Notes under the pieces: generated by a model
Seen by the model: only the letters and a program-made list of their open reading frames with translations
What the model was told of the DNA's origin: nothing
The model's database searches: none
From: Pseudomonas moorei
GTDB taxonomy: Bacteria; Pseudomonadota; Gammaproteobacteria; Pseudomonadales; Pseudomonadaceae
Direction of reading: 5' to 3'
Assembly: GCF_008801475.1 (NCBI RefSeq)
Contig: NZ_VZPP01000013.1
Span: forward strand, 62,001 to 126,000
DNA length: 64,000 bases
Shown: positions 27,485 through 35,716 of the stretch, in pieces
Numbering within the stretch: the stretch's first letter is position 1
How the letters are laid out: every line of letters begins with the position of its first letter
Translations under genes and position numbers: made by a program

Positions 27485-27877
27485 ATGTCGGCGACTCAAA
27501 ATTACGGCACTGGCCGTCGCAAGACCGCAACCGCACGCGTTTTCCTGCGTCCGGGTACTGGTAACATCTCCATCAACAACCGTTCGCTGGATAATTTCTT
27601 CGGCCGTGAAACTGCCCGCATGGTAGTTCGTCAGCCGCTGGAATTGACTGAGACTGTCGAGAAGTTCGACATCTACGTCACCGTGATCGGTGGTGGTGTA
27701 AGTGGTCAAGCTGGCGCAATCCGCCACGGCATCACTCGCGCTCTGATGGATTACGACGAGACTCTGCGCAGCGCTCTGCGTAAAGCCGGCTTCGTAACCC
27801 GCGATGCACGTGAAGTTGAACGTAAGAAAGTTGGTCTGCGTAAAGCGCGTAAGCGCCCGCAGTACTCGAAGCGTTAA
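27485..27877 (+). CDS. rpsI: 30S ribosomal protein S9
   Basis: The 130-residue protein contains YGTGRRKTATARVFLRPGTG at the N-terminus and ends in the typical basic tail RKARKRPQYSKR, which reaches the P-site tRNA. It is cotranscribed with rplM and closed by a strong terminator. Confidence 0.98.
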   Translation: MSATQNYGTGRRKTATARVFLRPGTGNISINNRSLDNFFGRETARMVVRQPLELTETVEKFDIYVTVIGGGVSGQAGAIRHGITRALMDYDETLRSALRKAGFVTRDAREVERKKVGLRKARKRPQYSKR

Positions 27878-27899
27878 TTCGCTTTCACGTTCAAAAAAG

Positions 27900-27936
27900 A
27901 ACGCCCAGTTTCCTCACGGAGCTGGGCGTTTTTTTA
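27900..27936 (+). terminator. rho-independent terminator after rpsI
   Basis: AACGCCCAG pairs with CTGGGCGTT across a 13-base loop and is followed by six T. Confidence 0.92.
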
Positions 27937-27972
27937 TGTGTGCGATTTATCAAAGAATTGCGCTGTGACAAC

Positions 27973-27999
27973 TTGCCACACGCGCAGAGCCCCTATACT
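27973..27999 (+). promoter_or_regulatory. candidate promoter of the petABC operon
   Basis: TTGCCA (27973-27978) and TATACT (27994-27999) lie 15 bases apart, slightly short of the ideal. A 145-nt AT-richer leader follows before petA. No other better pair was found in the rpsI-petA gap. Confidence 0.4.
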
Positions 28000-28145
28000 A
28001 CAAGGCTTGGGAGTGGTGCCCTCAGGTAATTACCTTGTCAGAATTGGGGGTTTTCATTACCATTCGGCAAAATTTTTATAAGTACATAGATTTACTTAGT
28101 AGATGCCTGATTTAACAGGCCACAAAGCTGATGGGAGAGGACTGA

Positions 28146-28739
28146 ATGAGCAATGACGGCGTGAATGCAGGCCGGCGTCGCTTCTTGGTAGCAGCCACAT
28201 CCGTGGTGGGTGCTGCAGGAGCGGTGGGGGCTGCGGTCCCGTTCGTGGGGTCATGGTTTCCCAGTGCCAAGGCGAAAGCCGCAGGTGCACCGGTGAAAGT
28301 GAATGTCAGCAAAATCGAGCCAGGCCAGCAGATGATTGCTGAGTGGCGCGGCCAGCCGGTGTTCATCGTCCGCCGTACGCAGGAAATCCTGGGGAATCTG
28401 AAGAAGATCGAGGGCCAGTTGTCTGACCCTACCTCCAAGAACTCGACTCAACCAACCTATGTTGATCCGGAAACCCGTTCGATCAAACCTGAGGTTCTGC
28501 TGCTGATCGGTATCTGCACGCACCTCGGTTGCTCGCCGACTTTCCGTCCGGAAGTCGCTCCCGCAGATCTTGGCAAAGATTGGGTAGGTGGCTATTTCTG
28601 CCCATGCCACGGCTCCCACTACGACCTGGCTGGCCGCGTCTACAAGTCGCAACCTGCGCCTTTGAACCTGCCAGTTCCCCCGCATTCCTATGAGACCGAT
28701 GACATCATTGTCGTTGGCGTCGATACGGAGAAAGCGTGA
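28146..28739 (+). CDS. petA: ubiquinol-cytochrome c reductase, Rieske iron-sulfur subunit
   Basis: The 197-residue subunit of the bc1 complex carries a 2Fe-2S cluster that takes electrons from ubiquinol and hands them to cytochrome c1. Cluster-binding motifs are CTHLGC (124-129) and CPCHGSH (152-158). The N-terminus has a twin-arginine-like signal anchor, GRRRFLVAAT. It is the first gene of petABC; its stop codon overlaps the petB start. Confidence 0.97.
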   Translation: MSNDGVNAGRRRFLVAATSVVGAAGAVGAAVPFVGSWFPSAKAKAAGAPVKVNVSKIEPGQQMIAEWRGQPVFIVRRTQEILGNLKKIEGQLSDPTSKNSTQPTYVDPETRSIKPEVLLLIGICTHLGCSPTFRPEVAPADLGKDWVGGYFCPCHGSHYDLAGRVYKSQPAPLNLPVPPHSYETDDIIVVGVDTEKA

Positions 28740-29950
28740 TGAGCAAGTTCATGGATTGGGTTGATGCGCGCTTTCCCGCGACCAAAATGTGGGAAGACCA
28801 TCTCAGCAAGTACTACGCCCCGAAGAACTTCAACTTCTTCTACTTCTTTGGTTCCCTGGCGCTGCTCGTTCTGGTCAACCAGATCGTTACCGGTGTCTGG
28901 CTGACCATGAGCTACACCCCGTCGGCGGAAGAAGCGTTTGCTTCGGTCGAATACATCATGCGCGACGTTGAGTACGGCTCGATCCTGCGTCTGCTGCACT
29001 CCACCGGTGCTTCGGCGTTCTTTATCGTGGTCTATCTGCACATGTTCCGTGGCTTGCTCTACGGTTCGTATCAGAAACCGCGTGAGCTGGTGTGGGTCTT
29101 CGGCATGCTGATTTACCTGGCGCTGATGGCTGAGGCTTTCATGGGCTACCTGCTGCCGTGGGGTCAGATGTCCTACTGGGGTGCCCAGGTGATCATCTCG
29201 CTGTTCGGTGCGATCCCGGTCATCGGTAACGACCTGACCCAGTGGATCCGCGGTGACTACCTGATTTCCGGCATTACCCTGAACCGCTTCTTCGCCCTGC
29301 ACGTGGTTGCCTTGCCAATCGTGATTCTCGGCCTGGTGGTGCTGCACGTTCTGGCATTGCACGAAGTCGGTTCGAACAACCCGGACGGCGTGGACATCAA
29401 GAAGCACAAGGACGAAAACGGCGTGCCGCTGGACGGTATTGCCTTCCACCCGTACTACACCGTGAAAGATATCGTCGGCGTGGTGGTGTTCCTGTTCATC
29501 TTCTGTTCGATCGTGTTCTTCTTCCCGGAAATGGGTGGCTACTTCCTCGAGAAGCCGAACTTTGAAGTGGCGAACGCCTTCAAGACTCCCGTGCACATTG
29601 CTCCGGTCTGGTACTTCACACCGTTCTACGCCATCTTGCGCGCCGTTCCGGACAAGCTCTTCGGCGTTATCGCAATGGGTGCGGCCATCGCCGTGCTGTT
29701 CGTCCTGCCGTGGCTGGACCGTAGTCCGGTCAAGTCGATGCGCTACAAGGGCTGGCTGAGCAAAATCTGGCTCTGGGTGTTCTGCATCGCGTTCGTGATC
29801 CTGGGTGTGCTGGGCGTTCTGGCTCCGACCCCTGAGCGCACGCTGCTGTCGCAGGTATGTACCATCCTGTACTTCGCCTACTTCATTCTGATGCCGTTCT
29901 ACACCAGGCTCGAGAAGACCAAACCGGTTCCGGAAAGGGTGACTGGCTGA
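28739..29950 (+). CDS. petB: cytochrome b subunit of the bc1 complex
   Basis: The 403-residue membrane protein binds two b hemes and the quinone sites of complex III. Visible family features include the helix-B histidine region (GSILRLLHSTGASAFFIVVYLHMFRGL) and the loop WGQMSYWGAQV of the Qo region. The second heme histidines lie around FFALHVVALPIVILGLVVLHVLALH. The ATG at 28739 overlaps the petA stop (TGATG). The in-frame GTG at 28736 is unlikely. Confidence 0.97.
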   Translation: MSKFMDWVDARFPATKMWEDHLSKYYAPKNFNFFYFFGSLALLVLVNQIVTGVWLTMSYTPSAEEAFASVEYIMRDVEYGSILRLLHSTGASAFFIVVYLHMFRGLLYGSYQKPRELVWVFGMLIYLALMAEAFMGYLLPWGQMSYWGAQVIISLFGAIPVIGNDLTQWIRGDYLISGITLNRFFALHVVALPIVILGLVVLHVLALHEVGSNNPDGVDIKKHKDENGVPLDGIAFHPYYTVKDIVGVVVFLFIFCSIVFFFPEMGGYFLEKPNFEVANAFKTPVHIAPVWYFTPFYAILRAVPDKLFGVIAMGAAIAVLFVLPWLDRSPVKSMRYKGWLSKIWLWVFCIAFVILGVLGVLAPTPERTLLSQVCTILYFAYFILMPFYTRLEKTKPVPERVTG

Positions 29951-30732
29951 TGAAAAAGCTATTTGCTGTACTTATTCTTGCGGCTATGCCGGTACTGTCC
30001 TTCGCGGCCGAACACGGTGGTCCAGAGCTGGAAAAAGTCGATATCGACGTTTCCGACAAAGCGGCCATGCAGGACGGCGCGCGTACGTTCGCCAACTATT
30101 GCATGGGTTGCCACAGCGCCAAGTTCCAGCGCTATGAGCGTGTCGCTGATGACCTGGGCATACCTCATGAGCTGATGCTCGAGAAGCTGGTGTTCACAGG
30201 CGCCAAGATCGGCGACCACATGAGCATCGGCATGCAGCCTGCTGACGCCAAGACCTGGTTCGGTGCGGCGCCGCCCGATCTGACGCTGGTTGCACGCGTT
30301 CGTGGTACTGACTGGCTTTATGGTTACCTGAAGTCGTTCTACGAAGATCCGGCGCGCCCTTGGGGTGTGAACAACAAGGTCTTCCCGAATGTCGGCATGC
30401 CTAACGTCCTGGTCGGCCTGCAAGGCCGTCAGGTTGTCGGTTGCAAACAGGTTCAAATCGTTGAAGACGGCAAGAAGCAATTTGATCCGCTGACCGGTAC
30501 GCCGCTGACACATGAAGCGTGCGATCAGCTGACCATCCTGCCGAAAACGGGTGCTTTGACCGAAGAGCAGTTCGATGAGAAGGTCAAGAATCTGGTAACC
30601 TTCCTGGCTTACTCGGCTAACCCGGTTAAGCTGCAACATCAGCGCATCGGTACGTATGTATTGCTGTACCTGGCTTTCTTCTTCGTGTTCGCATACCTGC
30701 TCAAGCGCGAATACTGGAAAGATGTGCACTGA
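29950..30732 (+). CDS. petC: cytochrome c1
   Basis: The 260-residue product has a signal peptide (MKKLFAVLILAAMPVLSFAA), then the c-type heme motif CMGCH at 51-55. A C-terminal membrane anchor (LLYLAFFFVFAYLL) is followed by a short basic tail. It accepts electrons from the Rieske centre and passes them to soluble cytochromes. The ATG at 29950 overlaps the petB stop by one base. An upstream GTG at 29857 lies inside petB and is rejected. Confidence 0.97.
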   Translation: MKKLFAVLILAAMPVLSFAAEHGGPELEKVDIDVSDKAAMQDGARTFANYCMGCHSAKFQRYERVADDLGIPHELMLEKLVFTGAKIGDHMSIGMQPADAKTWFGAAPPDLTLVARVRGTDWLYGYLKSFYEDPARPWGVNNKVFPNVGMPNVLVGLQGRQVVGCKQVQIVEDGKKQFDPLTGTPLTHEACDQLTILPKTGALTEEQFDEKVKNLVTFLAYSANPVKLQHQRIGTYVLLYLAFFFVFAYLLKREYWKDVH

Positions 30733-30761
30733 TAAAGCTTTAAGCAATTGCTGTTAATCGC

Positions 30762-30845
30762 GCGCGCCCAAGGGCGTCTCTGAAGGTGTAACGAGCCTGG
30801 TGATCCAGGCGTTACGGGAGACACCCTATGGGCGCGCTCGTTTTT
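30762..30845 (+). terminator. large compound hairpin with T-run between petC and sspA
   Basis: GCGCGCCCA (30762-30770) pairs with TGGGCGCGC (30829-30837). Inside it, GTCTC pairs with GAGAC, GTAAC with GTTAC, and GCCTGG with CCAGGC around a TGAT loop. TCGTTTTT follows. The nested structure of about 76 nt is much larger than an ordinary terminator. It probably ends petABC and may also act as the sspA leader, since it ends 37 bases before the sspA start. Confidence 0.75.
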
Positions 30846-30882
30846 CCGCTTCCGATAATTTCTACAAGCGAGGAGGACCGCC

Positions 30883-31500
30883 ATGGGCGTGACCAATCGG
30901 TTGGCCTGTTACTCCGACCCCGCCGACCACTATTCCCACCGAGTGCGAATCGTACTGGCAGAGAAGGGTGTAAGCGCCGAGATCATTTATGTGGAAGCTG
31001 GCCGTCAGCCGCCTAAACTGATCGAAGTGAACCCTTATGGCAGCTTGCCCACCCTGGTCGATCGTGACCTGGCGTTGTGGGAATCAACGGTGGTGATGGA
31101 ATATCTGGATGAGCGTTACCCGCACCCGCCACTACTGCCGGTTTATCCGGTGGCGCGTGCCAACAGTCGTTTGCTGATTCATCGTATTCAGCGTGACTGG
31201 TGCGGTCTGGTGGATCTGATCCTGGATTCACGGACCAAAGAGGCAGCTCGAGCCGTAGCGCGTAAAGAGCTGCGCGAAAGTCTGACAGGCGTGTCGCCGT
31301 TGTTCGCCGACAAGCCGTTTTTCCTCAGTGAGGAGCAAAGCCTGGTGGATTGCTGCCTATTGCCAATACTCTGGCGATTGCCGATTCTGGGTATAGAACT
31401 GCCGCGGCCAGCCAAGCCGCTGCTTGATTACATGGAGCGCCAGTTTGCGCGTGAGGCTTTCCAGGCAAGTCTGTCTGGTGTCGAACGCGATATGCGCTAA
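30883..31500 (+). CDS. sspA: stringent starvation protein A (GST fold)
   Basis: The 205-residue protein has a glutathione-S-transferase-like N-terminal domain (ACYSDPADHYSHRVRIVLAEKGV..., NPYGSLPTLVDRDLALWES) and a helical C-terminal domain. SspA binds RNA polymerase and changes promoter choice in stationary phase and stress; in Pseudomonas relatives it affects virulence genes. GGAGG precedes the ATG by about six bases. It is directly followed by sspB. Confidence 0.95.
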   Translation: MGVTNRLACYSDPADHYSHRVRIVLAEKGVSAEIIYVEAGRQPPKLIEVNPYGSLPTLVDRDLALWESTVVMEYLDERYPHPPLLPVYPVARANSRLLIHRIQRDWCGLVDLILDSRTKEAARAVARKELRESLTGVSPLFADKPFFLSEEQSLVDCCLLPILWRLPILGIELPRPAKPLLDYMERQFAREAFQASLSGVERDMR

Positions 31501-31516
31501 GGCTTAAGGAGCCGCT

Positions 31517-31930
31517 ATGAACTCCAGTCGACCTTATCTGGTCCGCGCGCTCTACGAGTGGATTGTGGATAACGATTGCACCCCGCACATGCTGGTCAAC
31601 TCCGAGTATCCGTCGGTGCAGGTGCCGCAGGGTTTTGCCAGTGATGGACAAATTGTCCTGAATGTATCGCCGCAGGCCGTGCGCCATTTGCACATGGATA
31701 ACGAAGCGGTCAGTTTCGAGGGGCGCTTCGGTGGCGTGCCACACACGCTATACGTGCCTATCGCATCGATCCTGGGTATTTACGCCCGGGAGAACGGCCA
31801 GGGCATGGTGTTTGATCTGGAATCGCCTATGGAAGACGAGGATGAGATCGAGCCGGATGACGACCTCCCGCCACCCGACAGCGAGCCGCCGCGTCCTAGC
31901 GGCCGACCAAGTTTGAAGGTAGTGAAATAA
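31517..31930 (+). CDS. sspB: ClpXP specificity-enhancing factor SspB
   Basis: The 137-residue adaptor brings ssrA-tagged proteins to ClpXP. The N-terminal dimer/substrate domain begins SSRPYLVRALYEWIVDNDCTPHMLV. An acidic linker (EDEDEIEPDDDLPPPDSEPP) follows. The extreme C-terminus RPSLKVVK is the ClpX-binding XB-type peptide. The codons for this tail form one arm of an exceptional inverted repeat with the downstream DNA. AAGGAG precedes the ATG. Confidence 0.96.
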   Translation: MNSSRPYLVRALYEWIVDNDCTPHMLVNSEYPSVQVPQGFASDGQIVLNVSPQAVRHLHMDNEAVSFEGRFGGVPHTLYVPIASILGIYARENGQGMVFDLESPMEDEDEIEPDDDLPPPDSEPPRPSGRPSLKVVK

Positions 31931-31982
31931 AAAAAGGGTGATCCGCAAGGATCACCCTTTTTTTATTTCACTACCTTCAAAC
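31911..31982 (+). terminator. 72-bp perfect fold-back hairpin overlapping the sspB 3' end
   Basis: Bases 31911-31944 and 31949-31982 are exact reverse complements (34 of 34) around a GCAA tetraloop. The inner part (AAAAAAAGGGTGATCC, loop, GGATCACCCTTTTTTT) is a normal terminator. The outer part extends the pairing through the stop codon and the last five or so sspB codons. Perfect pairing across coding and noncoding DNA is unusual for a terminator. Confidence 0.9.
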
Positions 31983-31984
31983 GA

Positions 31985-32083
31985 TGTAGGAGCGAGCCTG
32001 CCGGCGATGGGTGTGAACGATAACGCGGGCTGCCTGAATGAACGTATTCACCGGCGTTTTTCGCGAGCAGGCTGGCTCACAGG
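31985..32083. repeat. degenerate REPIN
   Basis: TGTAGGAGCGAGCCTGCCGGCGATGG on the left is partly mirrored by TTTTTCGCGAGCAGGCTGGCTCACA on the right. The arms are less well matched than in other doublets of this window, suggesting decay. It separates the sspB hairpin from dolP. Confidence 0.6.
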
Positions 32084-32085
32084 TC

Positions 32086-32664
32086 TTAATCGATGTACTC
32101 GAACAGCTTCACAATCTTCTGCACACCAGAAACGCCTTGCACCAGATTGGTTGCCTGAGCGGCTTCCTGTTTGGTCAGCAGGCCCAGCAGGTAGACGATG
32201 CCATTTTCCGTGACGACCTTGATACGTGAGCCGGGGATGTTCGGGTCAGTAAGCATCTGAGTCTTGATCTTGGAAGTCAGCCAGGTGTCGTTCTGGCGGG
32301 CAAGGAAGCCGGAGGGTGGCAGAATCTGCAGTTCGTTGTGGACTGTCTTCACCCGTTGAACAGCGGCGGCGGCTTGTTCGGCCTTGGCCTTGAGGTCTGC
32401 GCGCGGGGTTTGTCCGGCAAGCAGTACCACGCCGTTGAAGCTGGTGACGACGATATGGGAATCGTTGTCCAGGGCCGGATCGGCCTTGGCGATGTTCACA
32501 CCGACCTTGGTGTCGATCAGGGAGTCATCGATCTTGCTGCCGAAGGTGCGGGTGCCGCGGTCATCTTCAATCGGTGCTTCACGGCTGGCACTTACCACCG
32601 AGGTGCAGCCGCTGATGCCGAGGCACAGGGTCAGGGCCAGTAGGCCGAGGCGATTAGGGGTCAT
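32086..32664 (-). CDS. dolP: BON-domain outer-membrane lipoprotein DolP
   Basis: The 192-residue lipoprotein (Cys20 in GISGCTS) has two BON domains: DSLIDTKVGVNIAKADPALDNDSHIVVTSFNGVVLLAGQ, and a second starting DTWLTSKIKTQMLTDPNIPGSRIKVVTENGIVYLLG. DolP (YraP) supports outer-membrane integrity in enterobacteria. Its start overlaps the gmhA stop (ATGA), so lpoA-yraN-gmhA-dolP is likely one operon, in the same order as in E. coli. Confidence 0.93.
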   Translation of the reverse strand: MTPNRLGLLALTLCLGISGCTSVVSASREAPIEDDRGTRTFGSKIDDSLIDTKVGVNIAKADPALDNDSHIVVTSFNGVVLLAGQTPRADLKAKAEQAAAAVQRVKTVHNELQILPPSGFLARQNDTWLTSKIKTQMLTDPNIPGSRIKVVTENGIVYLLGLLTKQEAAQATNLVQGVSGVQKIVKLFEYID

Positions 32665-33254
32665 TCTTCACTCCCGAACAGTTGGCTGTCGATCAGATCG
32701 CATAGGCAATGGATCGCCAGCAGGTGGACTTCCTGGATACGTGCGGTGACATTGGCCGGAACGCGAATCTCCACGTCCTCGGGTAGCAGCAGCGATGCCA
32801 TGCCGCCGCCATCGCGACCCGTCAATGCTACGACAATCATTTCGCGATCATGTGCGGCCTGGATCGCTTGAATAATGTTTGCCGAGTTGCCGCTGGTGGA
32901 AATCGCCAGCAGCACGTCGCCCGGCTGACCAAGGGCGCGGATCTGCTTGGAGAAGATTTCGTTGTAGCTGTAATCGTTGGCGATCGAGGTGATCGTCGAG
33001 CTGTCAGTGGTCAGTGCAATGGCTGGCAGGCTTGGTCGCTCACGCTCGAAGCGGTTCAGCAGCTCGGACGAGAAGTGCTGGGCGTCGCCAGCAGAGCCGC
33101 CATTGCCGCAGGAGAGCATTTTGCCTTCGTTGAGCAGGGCGTTGACCATCACCTGGCTGGCTTGCTCGATGTGCGGTGCAAGTACGTCCATCGCCTGTTG
33201 CTTGGTGTCGATACTGGCCTGAAAAAGCTGGCGAATTCGGGATTGCATGTCCAT
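32661..33254 (-). CDS. gmhA: SIS-domain phosphoheptose isomerase GmhA / DiaA-like
   Basis: The 197-residue SIS-fold protein has SCGNGGSAGDAQHFSSELLNRFERERPSLPAIALTTDSS and the phospho-sugar loop AISTSGNSANIIQAI. GmhA converts sedoheptulose 7-phosphate to D-glycero-D-manno-heptose 7-phosphate for LPS core synthesis. Its position between yraN and dolP is that of diaA in E. coli, a related DnaA-binding SIS protein. The single copy here could serve either role. AAGG stands eight bases before the ATG at 33254. Confidence 0.88.
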   Translation of the reverse strand: MDMQSRIRQLFQASIDTKQQAMDVLAPHIEQASQVMVNALLNEGKMLSCGNGGSAGDAQHFSSELLNRFERERPSLPAIALTTDSSTITSIANDYSYNEIFSKQIRALGQPGDVLLAISTSGNSANIIQAIQAAHDREMIVVALTGRDGGGMASLLLPEDVEIRVPANVTARIQEVHLLAIHCLCDLIDSQLFGSEE

Positions 33255-33355
33255 CTGTGTGACCTTAATGAGCGCGGCTGTCCGGCACGTGAATGTGCAG
33301 CCCGCAAAGCAAAGAGCAAAAGTGTTGTCGGGTGTCCGGTTCGGAGCTTAAGCGA

Positions 33356-33718
33356 TCAGCTGTCGAAGGCATTCTGCAACCAGTTCAACTGATCGAGTTT
33401 ACTGTCGATGGCAACCACGTCGAAACGGCAAGGGGAATTGGCCCAGCGCGACTCGCACTGAAGAAAATACTGCGCGGCAAAAATCAGTTTCTGCCGTTTG
33501 CGCTCATCGATGCTATCGAGCGCGCCACCCCATTGAGTGTTTTTTCTGTAGCGAACTTCAACGAATACTACTGTATCGCCATCAAGCATGACCAGATCAA
33601 GCTCGCCGCGTTTACACAACCAGTTCTGCGCCAGCAGGCGCAGACCTTGTTGTTGGAGATGCTCGAGCGCATGGCGCTCGGCATCTTTACCGCTTTGCTG
33701 GCGTGACCTGTCAGGCAT
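33356..33718 (-). CDS. yraN: YraN family (UPF0102) putative endonuclease-like protein
   Basis: The 120-residue protein has the UPF0102 core GKDAERHALEHLQQQGLRLLAQNWLCKRGELDLVMLDGDTVVFVEVRYR. Its E, D and E/V-x-K-like residues resemble restriction-endonuclease-fold nucleases. The function is not established. The ATG at 33718 overlaps the lpoA stop codon by one base, showing translational coupling. The open frame extends to 33940 inside lpoA but has no support there. Confidence 0.93.
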   Translation of the reverse strand: MPDRSRQQSGKDAERHALEHLQQQGLRLLAQNWLCKRGELDLVMLDGDTVVFVEVRYRKNTQWGGALDSIDERKRQKLIFAAQYFLQCESRWANSPCRFDVVAIDSKLDQLNWLQNAFDS

Positions 33719-35529
33719 CAGCGCGGGGTGTCCGGCAGACGTTGAATCTGGCCATTGACGAACTGGGCCCATGGCAACTGTCTTACGACGCGCTGGTTCT
33801 GAGTGATGCCCAGGCTGCCCGATTGACCTTCGACACGGCTCTCCGGCAAGGCCTTGAGTTGCCCCAGGCGTGGAGCCAGGCGATAGGCATCGACGCCCAT
33901 GGCGTACAGGCGCCCCAGGCTTCCGGCCGCTTGTGGCCATTGTGCGGTGACCTGGCGGCGCAGTGGATCATTGGCATCCAGCAGCCATGGGGTTTCGCAG
34001 AAACGGATGCCGTTCATGTCGTTGTACTGGTTCACATCGCCACTGGCGCTGAAAACGTGGGAAGTGGCGTAAACCGGAACATCACCCGCGTACTGGAAGT
34101 TCAGGGTCGGTTTGATTTGTTGGGCTTGTTGTGGCGTGGCAGCCAGGAAGATGAACTCGATGTCCTGGCGCCGGGAAGGCTGGGCGCTGACCTGGGAGCC
34201 AATGGTGCTTTGCAGGCTCTTGGCGCGACCTTCGCTCTGACGCAGCTGGAACATGTCGGCAATTTGCTGGGCCAGTTGCACCGGCTGGTCGACGCGTTCG
34301 GTGACGACGATGCTGCCTCCGTTAGCTTGCCAGTCCTGGCTGAAAGCCTTGAGTACGCGATCGCCCCATTCACCTTTCGGCACCATGATGGCAGCACGAT
34401 GCAGGCCATCGGCGCGAGCGCGGCGCGATACTTCGCGTGCCTCGTCTTCCGCTGCAAGACCAAACTGGAACAGTTGGGCAGGACCCTGTTCACCTTCGCT
34501 GTAGTTCAGCGCCAGTGTGGTGATCGGCAGTTGTGGGCGAGTGCTGAGCTGTTTGACCAGCGGCTTTTCCAGTGGACCGACGACCAGTTGCACGCCGTCG
34601 GCCTGGGCCTTGCGATAGAACTCGTCAAGGGAGGTCAGGTGCGAGCTGTCATAGAACTCGATGGCTGGCGGCTTCTGCCCGGCTTGTTGGGCCTGGTAAT
34701 GGGCAGCCATGAAACCTTCGCGCAATGCCTTTCCGACCGAAGCCAATGGACCGTCCTGTGGCAGCAGCAGGGCGATTTTGCCAAGGGGCTGACTGGCCAG
34801 CTCCTTGAGATTGGTCAATGGCAGAGGCAGCTGGATAGCGGCCGGGTGTTTCGGGTTCTGAGCGCGCCAGTTGTCGATTGCGGCCTGTTGTTGTTCCAGG
34901 GTGCCGGCCGATTTTACGGCCAGTGCCAGTGCCATCCAGCCGCCGAGGTCGTCGGTGGTGGTCGGTTGCAATTGATCGGTGGGCAACGAAGCGATCAGTG
35001 CCCAGATGGCTTCGTGGTTTTTGCGGGCTGCGTCACCGGTCAGCATCGGTGCGATAAAAACGCGTTCCCGTGCTGCGGCGAGCGTCTGCCCATCGGCTTC
35101 AAGGGCTCGGGCGTGAACGGTGCCAGTGCGTACCTGCTGTTCGGCGGGCATTTCACTCAGGCGTTGCAGGCTCGGGTGGCTCAAGGCGGTCAGCGCCGCC
35201 TTGGGCTGGTTGCGGGCCATGGCCAGCTCAGCTGCCAGGGTGTTGGCGAAGATCTGTTGTCCCGGCTTGAGTTGTTCGACCGGAACCTGTTGCAGGATCT
35301 GCGCGGACTGGCCGGCATTGCCCTGACGATAGGCCATGTCCGCCGCGCTCAGGCGAAGCAGGGCGGCGTCTTCCGGATTTTTGCTTTGGGCTGCCTTTTC
35401 AAGCAATTGCTCGATACTGGCATCCGGGGTCCGAGGAAGTTCGCCAAGGCTGGAGGAGGGCGAGCTGGCGCAAGCCGCCAGCAAGGCAGCGAGGCAGAGG
35501 GCAGTAAACAGCCGCAGGCAAGCGATCAT
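33718..35529 (-). CDS. lpoA: penicillin-binding protein activator LpoA
   Basis: The 603-residue outer-membrane lipoprotein has lipobox LLAAC (Cys20), a TPR-like helical N-terminal half, and a C-terminal periplasmic-binding-protein-like domain. The latter starts near GKIALLLPQDGPLASVGKALREGFMAAHYQ. LpoA activates the peptidoglycan synthase PBP1a from the outer membrane. It is first in the lpoA-yraN-gmhA-dolP unit and divergent from rsmI, the classical arrangement. Confidence 0.93.
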   Translation of the reverse strand: MIACLRLFTALCLAALLAACASSPSSSLGELPRTPDASIEQLLEKAAQSKNPEDAALLRLSAADMAYRQGNAGQSAQILQQVPVEQLKPGQQIFANTLAAELAMARNQPKAALTALSHPSLQRLSEMPAEQQVRTGTVHARALEADGQTLAAARERVFIAPMLTGDAARKNHEAIWALIASLPTDQLQPTTTDDLGGWMALALAVKSAGTLEQQQAAIDNWRAQNPKHPAAIQLPLPLTNLKELASQPLGKIALLLPQDGPLASVGKALREGFMAAHYQAQQAGQKPPAIEFYDSSHLTSLDEFYRKAQADGVQLVVGPLEKPLVKQLSTRPQLPITTLALNYSEGEQGPAQLFQFGLAAEDEAREVSRRARADGLHRAAIMVPKGEWGDRVLKAFSQDWQANGGSIVVTERVDQPVQLAQQIADMFQLRQSEGRAKSLQSTIGSQVSAQPSRRQDIEFIFLAATPQQAQQIKPTLNFQYAGDVPVYATSHVFSASGDVNQYNDMNGIRFCETPWLLDANDPLRRQVTAQWPQAAGSLGRLYAMGVDAYRLAPRLGQLKALPESRVEGQSGSLGITQNQRVVRQLPWAQFVNGQIQRLPDTPR

Positions 35530-35716
35530 GTAAGCGTTCCTGATACTCGATCAAATTAGCGTGGAATTGTACCCAAGCACTGGCCGGGGCGCGATGTTAC
35601 TGGCGTGAATCGATCAATTTAGCTCGTAGAAATGTTGCGGCAAGGCACAAAAGGCTGAAAAAGCGAGCGTCGCTACGCGTTACAATGTCGGCTTTATCGA
35701 TTGTGAGGTGTGCGCT

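Noticed and set aside
33703..35559. 618-codon plus-strand frame across lpoA
   Set aside because: lpoA has a lipobox, the right length and conserved operon context. The opposite frame lacks a recognisable domain.
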